Assembly (NCBI GenBank): GCA_963999645.1
Contig: CAXEUY010000003.1
Coordinates: 1 to 64,000 of the forward strand
Source: MedAcidi-G1 sp002294285
GTDB lineage: Bacteria; Actinomycetota; Acidimicrobiia; Acidimicrobiales; MedAcidi-G1
Length of the DNA stretch: 64,000 bases
Reading direction: 5' to 3'
Part shown: positions 1 through 9,402 of the stretch, one piece after another
Position numbering within the stretch: the first letter of the stretch is position 1
Layout of the letters: each line of letters begins with the position of its first letter
Program-made: the position numbers and the translations under genes
Notes under the pieces: model-generated
Told to the model about the DNA's origin: nothing
The model's input: the letters and a program-made list of their open reading frames with translations, nothing else
Databases searched by the model: none

Positions 1-171
1 GCTTCTGATGCTTCTGATGAAGAGGTGAGTTCGGAGGCTGATGATGCTTCTGATGTTTCTGATGAAGAGGTGAGTTCGGAGGCTGATGATGCTGATGATG
101 CTTCTGATGAAGAGGTGAGTTCGGAGGCTGATGATGCTTCTGAAGAAGAGACCGAAGAAAAGGAGGCCTAA
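1..171 (+). CDS. rplJ: Ribosomal protein L10, C-terminal end (partial)
   Basis: The open frame enters from the left edge and stops at 169-171, directly abutting the rplL ATG. Only 56 codons are visible, all low-complexity and acidic (Asp, Glu, Ser, Ala), built on a 15-residue repeat. L10 identity is inferred from position: rplJ immediately precedes rplL in nearly all bacteria, and L10 anchors the L7/L12 stalk to the ribosome. The conserved L10 domain lies outside the window, so a different acidic-tailed protein cannot be excluded. An AGGAGG-like site in the last codons (161-166) serves rplL. Confidence 0.7.
   Translation, partial: ASDASDEEVSSEADDASDVSDEEVSSEADDADDASDEEVSSEADDASEEETEEKEA
16..135 (+). 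repeat. 45-bp in-frame tandem repeat in rplJ tail
   Basis: A 30-base core, identical in all three copies, starts at 16, 61 and 106 (period 45 bases, 15 codons). Each copy encodes DEEVSSEADD; the intervening 15 bases vary slightly (ASDVS, ADDAS). Because the period is a multiple of three, copy-number change would alter tail length without breaking the frame. Confidence 0.9.
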
Positions 172-555
172 ATGGCTACTAAAGAAGAAATCTTGGATGC
201 TATCGGTGCGATGAGCGTTCTTGAACTTAGCGAACTTTTAAAAGAGTTCGAAGAGAAATTCGATGTTACCGCTGCAGCTCCAGTTGCAGCAGTGGCAGCA
301 GCACCAGCTGCAGCTGCTGGTGGAGAAGGAGAAGCTGAGGAGAAAGACAGCTTTGATATCCACCTTGCAGATGCAGGCGATAAGAAAATTCAAGTAATTA
401 AAGAGGTTAGGACTCTGACCAATTTAGGTCTTAAAGATGCTAAAGATCTTGTTGACGGTGCACCGAGCACGATTATGGAAGGCGCTTCGAAAGAAGATGC
501 AGAGAAGGCAAAAGAAGCTCTTGAAGCAGCTGGTGCCACAATTGAGTTAAAGTAG
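172..555 (+). CDS. rplL: Ribosomal protein L7/L12
   Basis: Stalk protein of the 50S subunit; it dimerises on L10 and recruits translational GTPases. The 127 residues match the usual length. An N-terminal dimerisation helix region (about 1-35) leads to an Ala/Pro-rich flexible hinge (about 36-58), then the conserved C-terminal domain with a KIQVIKEVR segment and the GLKDAKDLVDGAP motif that contacts EF-Tu and EF-G. The ATG follows the rplJ stop with no gap, so translation is probably coupled. Rich in Ala, Glu and Lys as expected. Confidence 0.97.
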   Translation: MATKEEILDAIGAMSVLELSELLKEFEEKFDVTAAAPVAAVAAAPAAAAGGEGEAEEKDSFDIHLADAGDKKIQVIKEVRTLTNLGLKDAKDLVDGAPSTIMEGASKEDAEKAKEALEAAGATIELK

Positions 556-797
556 CTCAGTTTTTTCCTAATAAATCAACATTTTGAGTTTTTAGTTTGA
601 TAAGACCTTAAAAAGTTACTTTTGAAAACAAAAAATTCATTAAAAGAATGCCCTTCTTGGGTTGTTCATAGGGGTGTACTTCCATTAGGATTTCACTTCG
701 CTGTGTTGCGTCAAATTTTCTTCATATTTTTATGGAGTAATTTTGTTTCAACACGGTTTGTCCGCATTTACTAGTACTATCTTCTGCCGGGAGTTTA
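556..797 (+). other. rplL-rpoB intergenic spacer
   Basis: This 242-base A+T-rich spacer holds no gene. In many bacteria the equivalent gap carries an attenuator or RNA-processing site that lowers rpoB relative to rplL. I see only short, unconvincing inverted repeats (for example AAGAA/TTCTT near 645-660) and no clear promoter. A GGGAG at 789-793 is the probable rpoB ribosome-binding site. Confidence 0.4.
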
Positions 798-3700
798 TTG
801 TTGTCTGCTCGACCGTTACTTCGAGATCGATACTCATTTGGGAACCTTGAAAAGATTCTAGAGTTACCAGATTTAATAGCCGTTCAACATGATTCATTCA
901 ATTGGCTCATGGAATCGGGTTTAAAGGGTATTTTCTCAGATATAAGTCCTATAACCGATGTAAGTGAAACTCTTTCACTTGAATTGGAGTTTGATCCAAA
1001 AGACGAAGATCTTAGACCACCTCCAAAGTTCACAGTTGATGAGTGTAAAGAGAAGGATATGACCTATTCAGGTCCTATTTTTGTCCGTGCTCGTTTTTTG
1101 AATGCTCATACTGGTGAAATTAAAGAACAAACTGTTTTCTTAGGTGATTTTCCTCTTATGACAGAAAAAGGCACCTTTATCATCAATGGGACAGAGAGAG
1201 TGGTTGTTTCTCAGTTGGTCAGGTCGCCAGGCGTTATTTTTCAACCTGGAGAACGATACAGGTTAAGAAATCTTGCAAAACATCAGCTTGTGACTGCAAC
1301 GGTACATCCTTATCGAGGGGAATGGATTGAGTTTGATGTAGAACAAAAGCCTGGAAAAGATGTAACTGCCGGTTGTCGAGTTGCTAGAAAAAGACGTTTA
1401 TCTATGTTTACTCTCTTGAGAGCTTTGGGTTACGACGAGGATAATTTCCCAGGCTTTCTAGATCGGTTGGTAGATCACTTTGATTATCTCGAAGGTCAAT
1501 GGGAAAACGACCGCGAAAATAACGCTACAGAAGAAGAAGCTTTGTTGGAAATTTATCGCAGAGTGCATCCAGGCGAACCACCTTCTGTAGAGGCAGCTAG
1601 AGCCTATTTGCGTAATGCGTTTTTTGAATCACGTAGATATGACTTATCGCGAGTAGGGCGTTACAAGTTGAATCGCAAACTTGGTCCAGAGATTGAATGG
1701 ATTGAAAAAAATCTTGGTGTTGAGCTAGAAAGACCGACTCGTGATCAGACGGTATTGTCTAAAGCAGAAGTTTTGGCGACATGCACTTACCTTTTGCATC
1801 TAGCTGCTGGTGAACCTGGTTATCGTCTTGATGATCAAGATCATTTTGCAAACCGCAGGATTCGTTGTGTTGGTGAACTGATCCAAAACCAAGTGAGGAT
1901 AGGTCTTTCGCGCCTTGAACGTGTAGTTCGTGAGCGTATGACAACTCAGGATGTTGAAGCTATAACACCACAGTCACTTATTAACATCCGTCCAGTTGTC
2001 GCATCAATTAAAGAATTTTTTGGCACGAGTCAGTTGTCTCAATTTATGGATCAGGTAAACCCTCTTTCTGGTTTGACACATAGACGCCGTTTGTCAGCAT
2101 TAGGCCCTGGTGGTTTATCACGTGAAAGAGCTGGTTTTGAAGTTAGAGATGTTCACTTTTCTCACTATGGAAGAATGTGCCCAATTGAGACTCCTGAAGG
2201 TCCGAATATTGGTTTGATTGGTGGACTTGCAACTTATGGGCGAGTAAATGATTTCGGTTTCATTGAATCTCCCTATAGAAAAGTAGTAAATGGAAAAGTA
2301 ACTAATGAAATTATTCATTTAGATGCTGCTGAAGAGGAAGAGTATGTTGTAGCCCAAGCAAACGCTCCACTCAACCCAGATGGATCTTTTAGAAATGAGA
2401 GAGTGCTTGTACGACGTTCGCCTCAATCAGCCTCGTTGCAAGACCACAAGCAGCAATTAGAGCAAGATGTATTTTTTGGAGCAACAACAGAAATTTCATA
2501 TGTGCCGCCATCCGAAGTGCAGTTGATGGATGTTTCTGCTCAGCAGATTGTTTCAGTTGCTACTGCTTTAATACCGTTCGTGGAACATGATGATGCAAAC
2601 CGTGCTCTCATGGGAGCAAATATGCAACGTCAAGCGGTTCCACTAATACGCGCTGAATCACCTTTCATAGGTACTGGAATGGAAGCTCCAGCAGCACATG
2701 ACGCGGCAGACATGCTTTTAGCTGAAGAAGCTGGCACAGTGCTGGAAGTTGATGCAAAGTCAATTGTTGTTGAATATCGCAAGTCTGGAATCACGACACA
2801 CGACTTAGTTAAATTCGAAAGATCTAATCAAGACACTTGTGTAAACCAGCAAGCAAGAGTTGTTCCAGGTCAAAAATTTCGCGCTGGTGAACTATTAGCT
2901 GATGGTTCCTCTACTGATAGTGGAGAGCTAGCTTTAGGAAAAAATCTTCTAGTTGCCTATATGTCTTGGGAAGGCTTCAACTATGAAGATGCCATCATTG
3001 TTTCAGAGCGTCTAGTAAAAGATGATGTTCTAACGTCTATACACATACATGAGCATGAAATAGATGCTCGTGATACAAAACTTGGTGCGGAAGAGATAAC
3101 TAGGGATATTCCTAATCTTTCTGATGAAATTTTGGCAGATTTGGATGACAGAGGAATAATTCGAATTGGTGCTGAAGTATCACCTGGGGATGTTCTAGTA
3201 GGAAAAGTCACTCCTAAGGGTGAAACAGAATTAACACCTGAAGAGAGACTACTAAGAGCAATTTTTGGTGAGAAAGCCCGCGAGGTTAGAGACACTTCCC
3301 TTAAATTGCCTCATGGCGAATCAGGTAAAGTCATCGATGTCAAAGTTTTCGACCGGGAAGCTGGCGATGAGTTACCACCGGGTGTGAATCAGTTAGTAAG
3401 AGTTCACGTTGCACAAAAACGAAAGATTAGTGTCGGAGACAAATTAGCTGGAAGACATGGAAATAAAGGTGTCATTTCAAAGATTCTTCCCGTAGAAGAC
3501 ATGCCGTACATGAAAGATGGAACACCTGTCGATATTATTCTCAATCCATTAGGTGTTCCTTCAAGAATGAATGTAGGACAGGTTCTTGAAACACATTTGG
3601 GTTATTGCGCCCGATGGGGATGGGAAATTGATGGTACAGGTGTGGGTGATCCTGTCGATCGAAATTCAGAATCTAAGAAAACAAGAACAAGTACTAAACC

Positions 3701-4397
3701 TTCGGTTCATGTGGCAACACCGGTTTTTGACGGTGCTAGTTGGGATGACGAAGGACCTAATAGTGAACATCCAAGTATTCAGAAAATTCTTCAAAATCTC
3801 CGGCCAGATTCAGCTGAAGGTGAAAGACTTATTGGAGAAGATGGCAAGGTTGTTCTCTATAACGGTCGGACAGGTGAGGCCTATGACGAGCCAATTGGAA
3901 TTGGTTACGTTTATATTTTGAAACTTGCACATTTAGTTGATGATAAAATCCATGCAAGATCAACCGGGCCGTATTCCATGATTACCCAACAACCTTTGGG
4001 TGGTAAAGCTCAATTCGGTGGCCAGAGATTCGGAGAAATGGAAGTTTGGGCATTAGAAGCATACGGTGCGTCTTACTGCCTTCAGGAGCTTTTGACAATT
4101 AAATCTGACGATGTGCTTGGTCGGGTAAGAGTGTATGAGGCAATTGTTAAGGGGGATAATATCCCTGAACCAGGTATACCGGAGAGTTTCAAAGTTTTGA
4201 TTAAAGAGATGCAGTCTTTGTGTCTAAATGTTGAAGTTTTGGATAATGATGGCAAAGAAGTCGAGATTAGAGAGATGGATGAAGATGTCTATAGGACAAC
4301 TGAGGCTCTCGGAATAGACCTTTCTCGTCCGGAGAGAGGATCTGATGAAGAAGATGCAGCTCGAGAAGCTGCACGTGCGGTAAGAGCATTTTCGTAG
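798..4397 (+). CDS. rpoB: RNA polymerase beta subunit
   Basis: Beta subunit of RNA polymerase; with beta-prime it forms the catalytic core and the rifampicin pocket. At 1199 residues it has the compact actinobacterial length. The rifampicin region starts at residue 409 (GTSQLSQFMDQ); D418, H428 and S433 match the E. coli sensitivity positions D516, H526 and S531, while V420 sits where E. coli has N518. The ETPEGPNIGLI block follows, and conserved GRHGNKGV and C-terminal GGKAQFGGQRFGEMEVWALEAYGA regions are present. The start is TTG at 798 or 801, placed by GGGAG at 789-793. The acidic/Ala C-terminus is ordinary. rpoC follows after 42 bases. Confidence 0.98.
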   Translation: MLSARPLLRDRYSFGNLEKILELPDLIAVQHDSFNWLMESGLKGIFSDISPITDVSETLSLELEFDPKDEDLRPPPKFTVDECKEKDMTYSGPIFVRARFLNAHTGEIKEQTVFLGDFPLMTEKGTFIINGTERVVVSQLVRSPGVIFQPGERYRLRNLAKHQLVTATVHPYRGEWIEFDVEQKPGKDVTAGCRVARKRRLSMFTLLRALGYDEDNFPGFLDRLVDHFDYLEGQWENDRENNATEEEALLEIYRRVHPGEPPSVEAARAYLRNAFFESRRYDLSRVGRYKLNRKLGPEIEWIEKNLGVELERPTRDQTVLSKAEVLATCTYLLHLAAGEPGYRLDDQDHFANRRIRCVGELIQNQVRIGLSRLERVVRERMTTQDVEAITPQSLINIRPVVASIKEFFGTSQLSQFMDQVNPLSGLTHRRRLSALGPGGLSRERAGFEVRDVHFSHYGRMCPIETPEGPNIGLIGGLATYGRVNDFGFIESPYRKVVNGKVTNEIIHLDAAEEEEYVVAQANAPLNPDGSFRNERVLVRRSPQSASLQDHKQQLEQDVFFGATTEISYVPPSEVQLMDVSAQQIVSVATALIPFVEHDDANRALMGANMQRQAVPLIRAESPFIGTGMEAPAAHDAADMLLAEEAGTVLEVDAKSIVVEYRKSGITTHDLVKFERSNQDTCVNQQARVVPGQKFRAGELLADGSSTDSGELALGKNLLVAYMSWEGFNYEDAIIVSERLVKDDVLTSIHIHEHEIDARDTKLGAEEITRDIPNLSDEILADLDDRGIIRIGAEVSPGDVLVGKVTPKGETELTPEERLLRAIFGEKAREVRDTSLKLPHGESGKVIDVKVFDREAGDELPPGVNQLVRVHVAQKRKISVGDKLAGRHGNKGVISKILPVEDMPYMKDGTPVDIILNPLGVPSRMNVGQVLETHLGYCARWGWEIDGTGVGDPVDRNSESKKTRTSTKPSVHVATPVFDGASWDDEGPNSEHPSIQKILQNLRPDSAEGERLIGEDGKVVLYNGRTGEAYDEPIGIGYVYILKLAHLVDDKIHARSTGPYSMITQQPLGGKAQFGGQRFGEMEVWALEAYGASYCLQELLTIKSDDVLGRVRVYEAIVKGDNIPEPGIPESFKVLIKEMQSLCLNVEVLDNDGKEVEIREMDEDVYRTTEALGIDLSRPERGSDEEDAAREAARAVRAFS

Positions 4398-4439
4398 TAA
4401 GAGAAATTTGGTAGTAGGGAAACAATAAGGAAATAAAGA

Positions 4440-7400
4440 GTGATAGACGTCAACGAGTTTTCAAATATTAGAATTGGTTTGGCTACCGCTGATGACATTC
4501 GTATGTGGTCAAACGGTGAAGTAAAAAAACCTGAAACCATTAACTACCGAACACTTAAACCGGAAAAAGATGGCCTTTTTTGTGAAAAGATTTTTGGTCC
4601 TACTAAAGACTGGGAATGCTATTGCGGTAAATATAAAAGAGTTCGATTCAAGGGAATCATTTGTGAACGTTGTGGCGTAGAGGTAACTAGGTCAAAAGTT
4701 AGACGTGAGCGTATGGGCCATATTGAATTGGCTGCACCTGCAGTTCATATCTGGTATCTACGTGGAACACGTTCATGGTTGGCTTATTTACTAACTGGGA
4801 ATGAACCCAAAGAGGAATTAAAAGCAAAGCAGCTAGAAAAGGTAATTTATTTTGCAGCAAATCTAGTTGTAACTGTTGATGAGGAAGGAAGACACGAGGA
4901 TCTTCCAGAACTTGAGAAAGAACTTTCAGAAGAGCGTACTGCTATTGAAGAAGAACGTGATCGAGAGCTTGATCGACGCAAAGAAGATCTTGAAGCTGAG
5001 CTAGCTGAAATGGAGAACGAGGGTCTTAAAGATAATGATTTAAAGGCACGTCAGAAAGCTGCAGAAAAAGACATGCAGTTCATACGTGAACAATATGAGC
5101 AGGAACTAGACGTTCTAGATAGAGCTTGGGAAGAATTCAAAGGTCTTTTCCCGCGGCAAATAATTGAAGATGAGATTCTTTGGCGTGAATTAGAAGACCG
5201 CTGGGGAGAGTACTTTGAAGGCGGTATGGGTGCTGATGCTTTATCGCAATTAATTGATTGCATTGACTTTGATGAAGAAGAAATAACTTTGCGTGGAATG
5301 ATTGATCCTCCAAAGGGGCAAAAACCACTTTCAACACAAAGAAGACAGAAGGCAATCAAGAGACTTAAAATTGTCGCCTCATTCAACCGGCGCGATGAGC
5401 ACGGGCGTCGTGTTAATGAACCTCGGGCCATGATTCTTGATGCTGTTCCTGTTATACCTCCTGACCTTCGACCAATGGTTCAGTTAGATGGTGGACGTTT
5501 TGCTACCTCTGATTTGAATGATTTATACCGGAGAGTAATCAATCGAAACAATCGTTTAAAGCGCCTATTAGATCTTGGAGCGCCTCGAATAATTGTTAAC
5601 AATGAAAAGCGTATGTTGCAAGAAGCTGTTGACGCACTCTTTGACAACGGCAGGAGAGGGAGACCGGTAACAGGCCCAGGTAATAGACCTTTGAAATCTC
5701 TCTCCGACATGTTGAAAGGTAAACAAGGAAGATTTAGACAGAATCTTCTAGGTAAACGAGTTGATTATTCTGGCAGGTCAGTAATTGTTGCTGGTCCTAC
5801 TCTTAAATTTCATCAATGCGGCCTTCCTAAATTGATGGCTCTTGAGTTATTTAAACCTTTTGTGATGAAGCGTTTAGTAGATGGAGAACTTGCTCAAAAT
5901 ATCAAATCTGCAAAAAGAATGGTTGAAAGACGCAAGCCACAGGTTTGGGATGTTCTGGAAGAGGTTATTCAGGAGCACCCTGTCCTCTTAAACAGGGCTC
6001 CAACACTTCACCGTTTAGGAATTCAGGCATTCGAGCCTGTTTTGGTTGAAGGTAAAGCTATTCGAATACACCCTCTAGTCTGTACTGCTTTTAATGCTGA
6101 TTTCGACGGTGATCAGATGGCCGTTCACTTGCCTTTGTCAGCAGAAGCACAAGCAGAGGCTAGGGTTCTAATGCTTTCTGCAAACAATGTACTTAGTCCA
6201 GCCCACGGTAGGCCTTTGGTTACTCCAACTCAAGACATGATCATAGGTGGCTACTACATGACTAGTGAAGTAGAGGGGGCAAAGGGTGAAGGTAGGACTT
6301 TCCGAAGAATTCATGAAATTGAACAAGCTTTGGACAGCGGGTCTTTGCATTTGCATGCATTAATTGAGTTCAGATCTGATAATTACCCAGATTTGGCTCT
6401 TGAATCAGAAAATGGTGATGGACTTGTTTGGGAGAGGACTACTGCTGGACGAGTTCTATTCAATGAGGCCCTTCCTGCTGGTTTTGGTTATGTCAATTAC
6501 CAAGTAGATAAGAAAGCTATGGGGTCAATTGTTGACGATTTAGCACGTCATTATCCAAAGAAAGTTGTTTCAAACAGTCTCGATAGTTTGAAAGACAAGT
6601 GTTTCCGTTTTGCATCACAGTCAGGTATTACGGTCTCAATTGAAGATGTAAAAACTCCTTCTGATAAGCAGGCGATTTTAGATAAGTATGAAAAAGATGC
6701 TGAAAAAGTTGAAAATCAGTTCCGTAGAGGAATTATTACAGATGGTGAGAGAAGGCAGAAAGAAATCGAGATTTGGAATGCGGCAACTGCTGAAATAACA
6801 GAAAGAATGGCTGAAGTTCTCCAAGACGACCAATTTAACCCCATCGACATGATGATGAAATCTGGTGCCCGTGGAAACATGATGCAGGTTAGACAAATAG
6901 CGGGTATGCGCGGCCTTGTAGCCAATCCAAGAGGAGATTTAATTCCAAGACCAATCAAATCAAATTTCCGAGAAGGTCTAGCTATGTTGGAATACTTTAT
7001 TGCGACTCCAGGAGCTAGAAAAGGTCTTGTCGATACTGCACTAAGAACAGCTGATTCAGGATATTTGACGAGAAGATTGGTTGATGTTTGTCAAGAGCTG
7101 ATTATTAATGACGAAGACGTTTTTGATAGTGGAAAGCCATTGCGTTCAGTCTGGGTTGAAAATATCCGAGAGGATGAACCAGGTTTCCGTTCTCATATAG
7201 AAACTAAATTATTTAGTAGAACACTTGCAGAAGATGTTGAACTTTCTGATGGGACTGTGTATGAAAAGGGAACAATTGTAGGCGAAGAAGAAATGATCGC
7301 TTTGCGTGATGACCCAGCAGTTGAGCGAGTTAGAGTTCTATCGCCTTTAACTGATGATTCAGATCAGGGCGTTTCGGGAGCCTGTTATGGCATGTCTCTA

Positions 7401-8429
7401 GCAACAGGCAAACCCATAGAAATCGGTGAGGCAGTAGGTGTTATAGCTGCTCAGTCAATTGGTGAGCCAGGTACGCAGTTGACAATGAGAACTTTCCATA
7501 CAGGTGGTGTTGCTGCTGCTGGAAGAGACATAGCAGCAGGTCTGCCTCGTGTAGTTGAGTTATTTGAAGCCCGTACCCCTAAAGGTAAGGCAACCTTGTC
7601 GAGAATCTCTGGAATAATTCGAATAGGAGAGGACGAAGGGAAAGGTCGTGAGGTCACAGTAGTAGCTGATGATGGTACTGAAGAAACTCATTTGATTCCC
7701 GGTATTTCACGTTTGGAATTTAAAGATGGAGATGAAATTTTTGCTGGTGATGCAATAGTTGAAGGTCCAAGAGATCCGAAAGAACTTCTTGAGATCAAAG
7801 GAGTTAGAGAAACTCAACAGTATTTGGTAGATGAAGTTCAAAAAGTTTACCGAGATCAGGGTGTTTCAATTCATGACAAGCATATTGAATTAGTTGTAAG
7901 GCAGATGACTCGACGAGTAAGAATCAGTGATCCAGGAGATTCAGAGTTTCTTCCAGGAGAACAGGTCGATTCGCCTATTTTTGCTGCGACTAATAGGAGT
8001 TTAGTTGAAGAGGGAAAAAAGCCAGCTGAAGGTAGACCTGAACTAATGGGTATCACAAAGGCTTCACTTGCTACTGATTCTTGGCTCTCAGCGGCGTCTT
8101 TCCAAGAGACAACTCGTGTTTTAACAGAAGCTGCGATCGAGAGTAGACGTGACAAGCTTGTGGGATTGAAGGAAAATATAATAATCGGCAAGTTGATTCC
8201 TGCTGGAACTGGACGTCAAGAGTACAGACGAGTTGGCACACACGCTCCTGAATATAAGCCAATGGATTTTTATTCTTCAGATGATGAAGAAAAAGATTTA
8301 GCTGAGTGGCTAGCAAATCAGGCAGATAGTGGTGATGATACTGAAAATGGTTTTGCCGGTGCTTATGAAGCGGATGTAATAGATTTGGCTAATGGTGCTA
8401 TTGAAGAAGCCATTGAAGAAATTGAATGA
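4440..8429 (+). CDS. rpoC: RNA polymerase beta-prime subunit
   Basis: Catalytic subunit of RNA polymerase. Zinc ligands C60, C62, C75 and C78 form the N-terminal zinc finger. The active-site loop NADFDGD lies at residues 552-558, with Asp 554, 556 and 558 binding the catalytic magnesium. The trigger-loop region (QSIGEPGTQLTMRTFHTGG) is intact. The 1329 residues match actinobacterial RpoC; the charged helical stretch at about 155-235 is the lineage-typical coiled-coil segment. The start is GTG at 4440, and the tail is acidic (EEAIEEIE). Cotranscription with rpoB is likely. Confidence 0.98.
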   Translation: MIDVNEFSNIRIGLATADDIRMWSNGEVKKPETINYRTLKPEKDGLFCEKIFGPTKDWECYCGKYKRVRFKGIICERCGVEVTRSKVRRERMGHIELAAPAVHIWYLRGTRSWLAYLLTGNEPKEELKAKQLEKVIYFAANLVVTVDEEGRHEDLPELEKELSEERTAIEEERDRELDRRKEDLEAELAEMENEGLKDNDLKARQKAAEKDMQFIREQYEQELDVLDRAWEEFKGLFPRQIIEDEILWRELEDRWGEYFEGGMGADALSQLIDCIDFDEEEITLRGMIDPPKGQKPLSTQRRQKAIKRLKIVASFNRRDEHGRRVNEPRAMILDAVPVIPPDLRPMVQLDGGRFATSDLNDLYRRVINRNNRLKRLLDLGAPRIIVNNEKRMLQEAVDALFDNGRRGRPVTGPGNRPLKSLSDMLKGKQGRFRQNLLGKRVDYSGRSVIVAGPTLKFHQCGLPKLMALELFKPFVMKRLVDGELAQNIKSAKRMVERRKPQVWDVLEEVIQEHPVLLNRAPTLHRLGIQAFEPVLVEGKAIRIHPLVCTAFNADFDGDQMAVHLPLSAEAQAEARVLMLSANNVLSPAHGRPLVTPTQDMIIGGYYMTSEVEGAKGEGRTFRRIHEIEQALDSGSLHLHALIEFRSDNYPDLALESENGDGLVWERTTAGRVLFNEALPAGFGYVNYQVDKKAMGSIVDDLARHYPKKVVSNSLDSLKDKCFRFASQSGITVSIEDVKTPSDKQAILDKYEKDAEKVENQFRRGIITDGERRQKEIEIWNAATAEITERMAEVLQDDQFNPIDMMMKSGARGNMMQVRQIAGMRGLVANPRGDLIPRPIKSNFREGLAMLEYFIATPGARKGLVDTALRTADSGYLTRRLVDVCQELIINDEDVFDSGKPLRSVWVENIREDEPGFRSHIETKLFSRTLAEDVELSDGTVYEKGTIVGEEEMIALRDDPAVERVRVLSPLTDDSDQGVSGACYGMSLATGKPIEIGEAVGVIAAQSIGEPGTQLTMRTFHTGGVAAAGRDIAAGLPRVVELFEARTPKGKATLSRISGIIRIGEDEGKGREVTVVADDGTEETHLIPGISRLEFKDGDEIFAGDAIVEGPRDPKELLEIKGVRETQQYLVDEVQKVYRDQGVSIHDKHIELVVRQMTRRVRISDPGDSEFLPGEQVDSPIFAATNRSLVEEGKKPAEGRPELMGITKASLATDSWLSAASFQETTRVLTEAAIESRRDKLVGLKENIIIGKLIPAGTGRQEYRRVGTHAPEYKPMDFYSSDDEEKDLAEWLANQADSGDDTENGFAGAYEADVIDLANGAIEEAIEEIE

Positions 8430-8446
8430 GATACTTAGATTTCTTA

Positions 8447-8475
8447 TTGTGACCTGACGATGCCTAGCGTAGACT
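8447..8475 (+). promoter_or_regulatory. Putative promoter of the str operon
   Basis: TTGTGA at 8447-8452 and TAGACT at 8470-8475 are separated by 17 bases, 65 bases upstream of rpsL. The geometry matches the promoter-like elements ahead of rplC, infA and rplM, though the sequence downstream of the -10 lacks their shared AGTCGG. Assigned by pattern only. Confidence 0.55.
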
Positions 8476-8540
8476 CAATATTTCGTGTCGTAGTTAAATC
8501 TGCGCATTTCAATTCTAATAGGCAAGGTTTGAGGTAAGTC

Positions 8541-8912
8541 GTGCCCACAATTCAACAACTGGTTCGTAAAGGACGTCAATCGAAGCGCAGGAAAGAAGCC
8601 ACTCCTGCTTTGAAGGGCGCTCCTCAAAGACGTGGTGTTTGCACCAGGGTTTTCACGACAACTCCAAAAAAACCAAATTCAGCTCTTAGAAAAGTTGCAA
8701 GGGTCCGTTTAACAAGTGGAATGGAAGTAACTGCTTACATACCTGGCGAAGGGCATAATTTACAGGAACATTCAATTGTTCTATTAAGAGGCGGTCGTGT
8801 GAAAGATCTGCCCGGTGTTCGTTACAAGATAGTAAGAGGCACGCTCGATACTTCTGGGGTTTCTGAAAGAAGTCAGTCTCGGAGCCGTTATGGCGCGAAG
8901 AAAGACAACTGA
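8541..8912 (+). CDS. rpsL: Ribosomal protein S12
   Basis: 30S decoding-centre protein that helps monitor codon-anticodon pairing. Its 123 residues include the conserved TTPKKPNSALRKVARVRL and GGRVKDLPGVRY segments. K43 and K88, the positions where substitutions give streptomycin resistance, both carry the sensitive lysine. The start is GTG at 8541, preceded by a GAGG site. It is the first gene of the str operon, two bases ahead of rpsG. Confidence 0.98.
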   Translation: MPTIQQLVRKGRQSKRRKEATPALKGAPQRRGVCTRVFTTTPKKPNSALRKVARVRLTSGMEVTAYIPGEGHNLQEHSIVLLRGGRVKDLPGVRYKIVRGTLDTSGVSERSQSRSRYGAKKDN

Positions 8913-8914
8913 TT

Positions 8915-9385
8915 ATGCCTAGAAAAGGACCAGCTGTTAGAAGAAGTCTTACACCAGACCCCGTGTACCGTTCTAGTGCAGTTACTCAGTTAGTAAATAA
9001 GGTCTTAAAACATGGTAAACGCTCTACTGCAGAGCAAATTGTCTATGGAGCTTTGAAAGTGGTGGAGACAAAGACAGGAAGTGAACCAGTAGGTGTTCTT
9101 AAAGACGCTTTGGAAAATATAAGACCACAACTGGAAGTACGAAGCCGCCGTGTTGGAGGAGCAACTTATCAAGTTCCTGTCGAAGTGAAGCCCCGTCGAG
9201 CGACCACATTAGCTGTCAGATGGCTAGTGGATTATGCACGAGAAAGACGAGAAAGGTCCATGTCTGAGCGTCTAGCTAATGAGATAATGGATGCTGCGAA
9301 TGGAATTGGTTCGTCAGTAAAGCGTCGTGAGGATTTACACAAAATGGCTGAAGCTAATAAAGCATTTGCGCATTATCGCTGGTAA
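8915..9385 (+). CDS. rpsG: Ribosomal protein S7
   Basis: Primary 16S rRNA-binding protein that nucleates assembly of the 30S head. It has the standard bacterial length of 156 residues, beginning MPRKGPAVRR and ending with the KAFAHYRW motif. The central GGATYQVPVEV block, which lies on the rRNA-binding beta arm, is conserved. ATG at 8915 is two bases after the rpsL stop, so coupling is likely. Nothing unusual is seen. Confidence 0.98.
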   Translation: MPRKGPAVRRSLTPDPVYRSSAVTQLVNKVLKHGKRSTAEQIVYGALKVVETKTGSEPVGVLKDALENIRPQLEVRSRRVGGATYQVPVEVKPRRATTLAVRWLVDYARERRERSMSERLANEIMDAANGIGSSVKRREDLHKMAEANKAFAHYRW

Positions 9386-9402
9386 AAAATTCAGGAAAAC
9401 TT

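Noticed and set aside
1..135. Short regularly spaced repeats as a CRISPR array
   Set aside because: The period is 45 bases, the repeats are in frame, spacers are also repeated, and they encode a continuous acidic tail.
640..670. Hairpin in the rplL-rpoB gap as an attenuator
   Set aside because: The stem is only five A-T-rich pairs and not followed by a T-tract; evidence is too weak.
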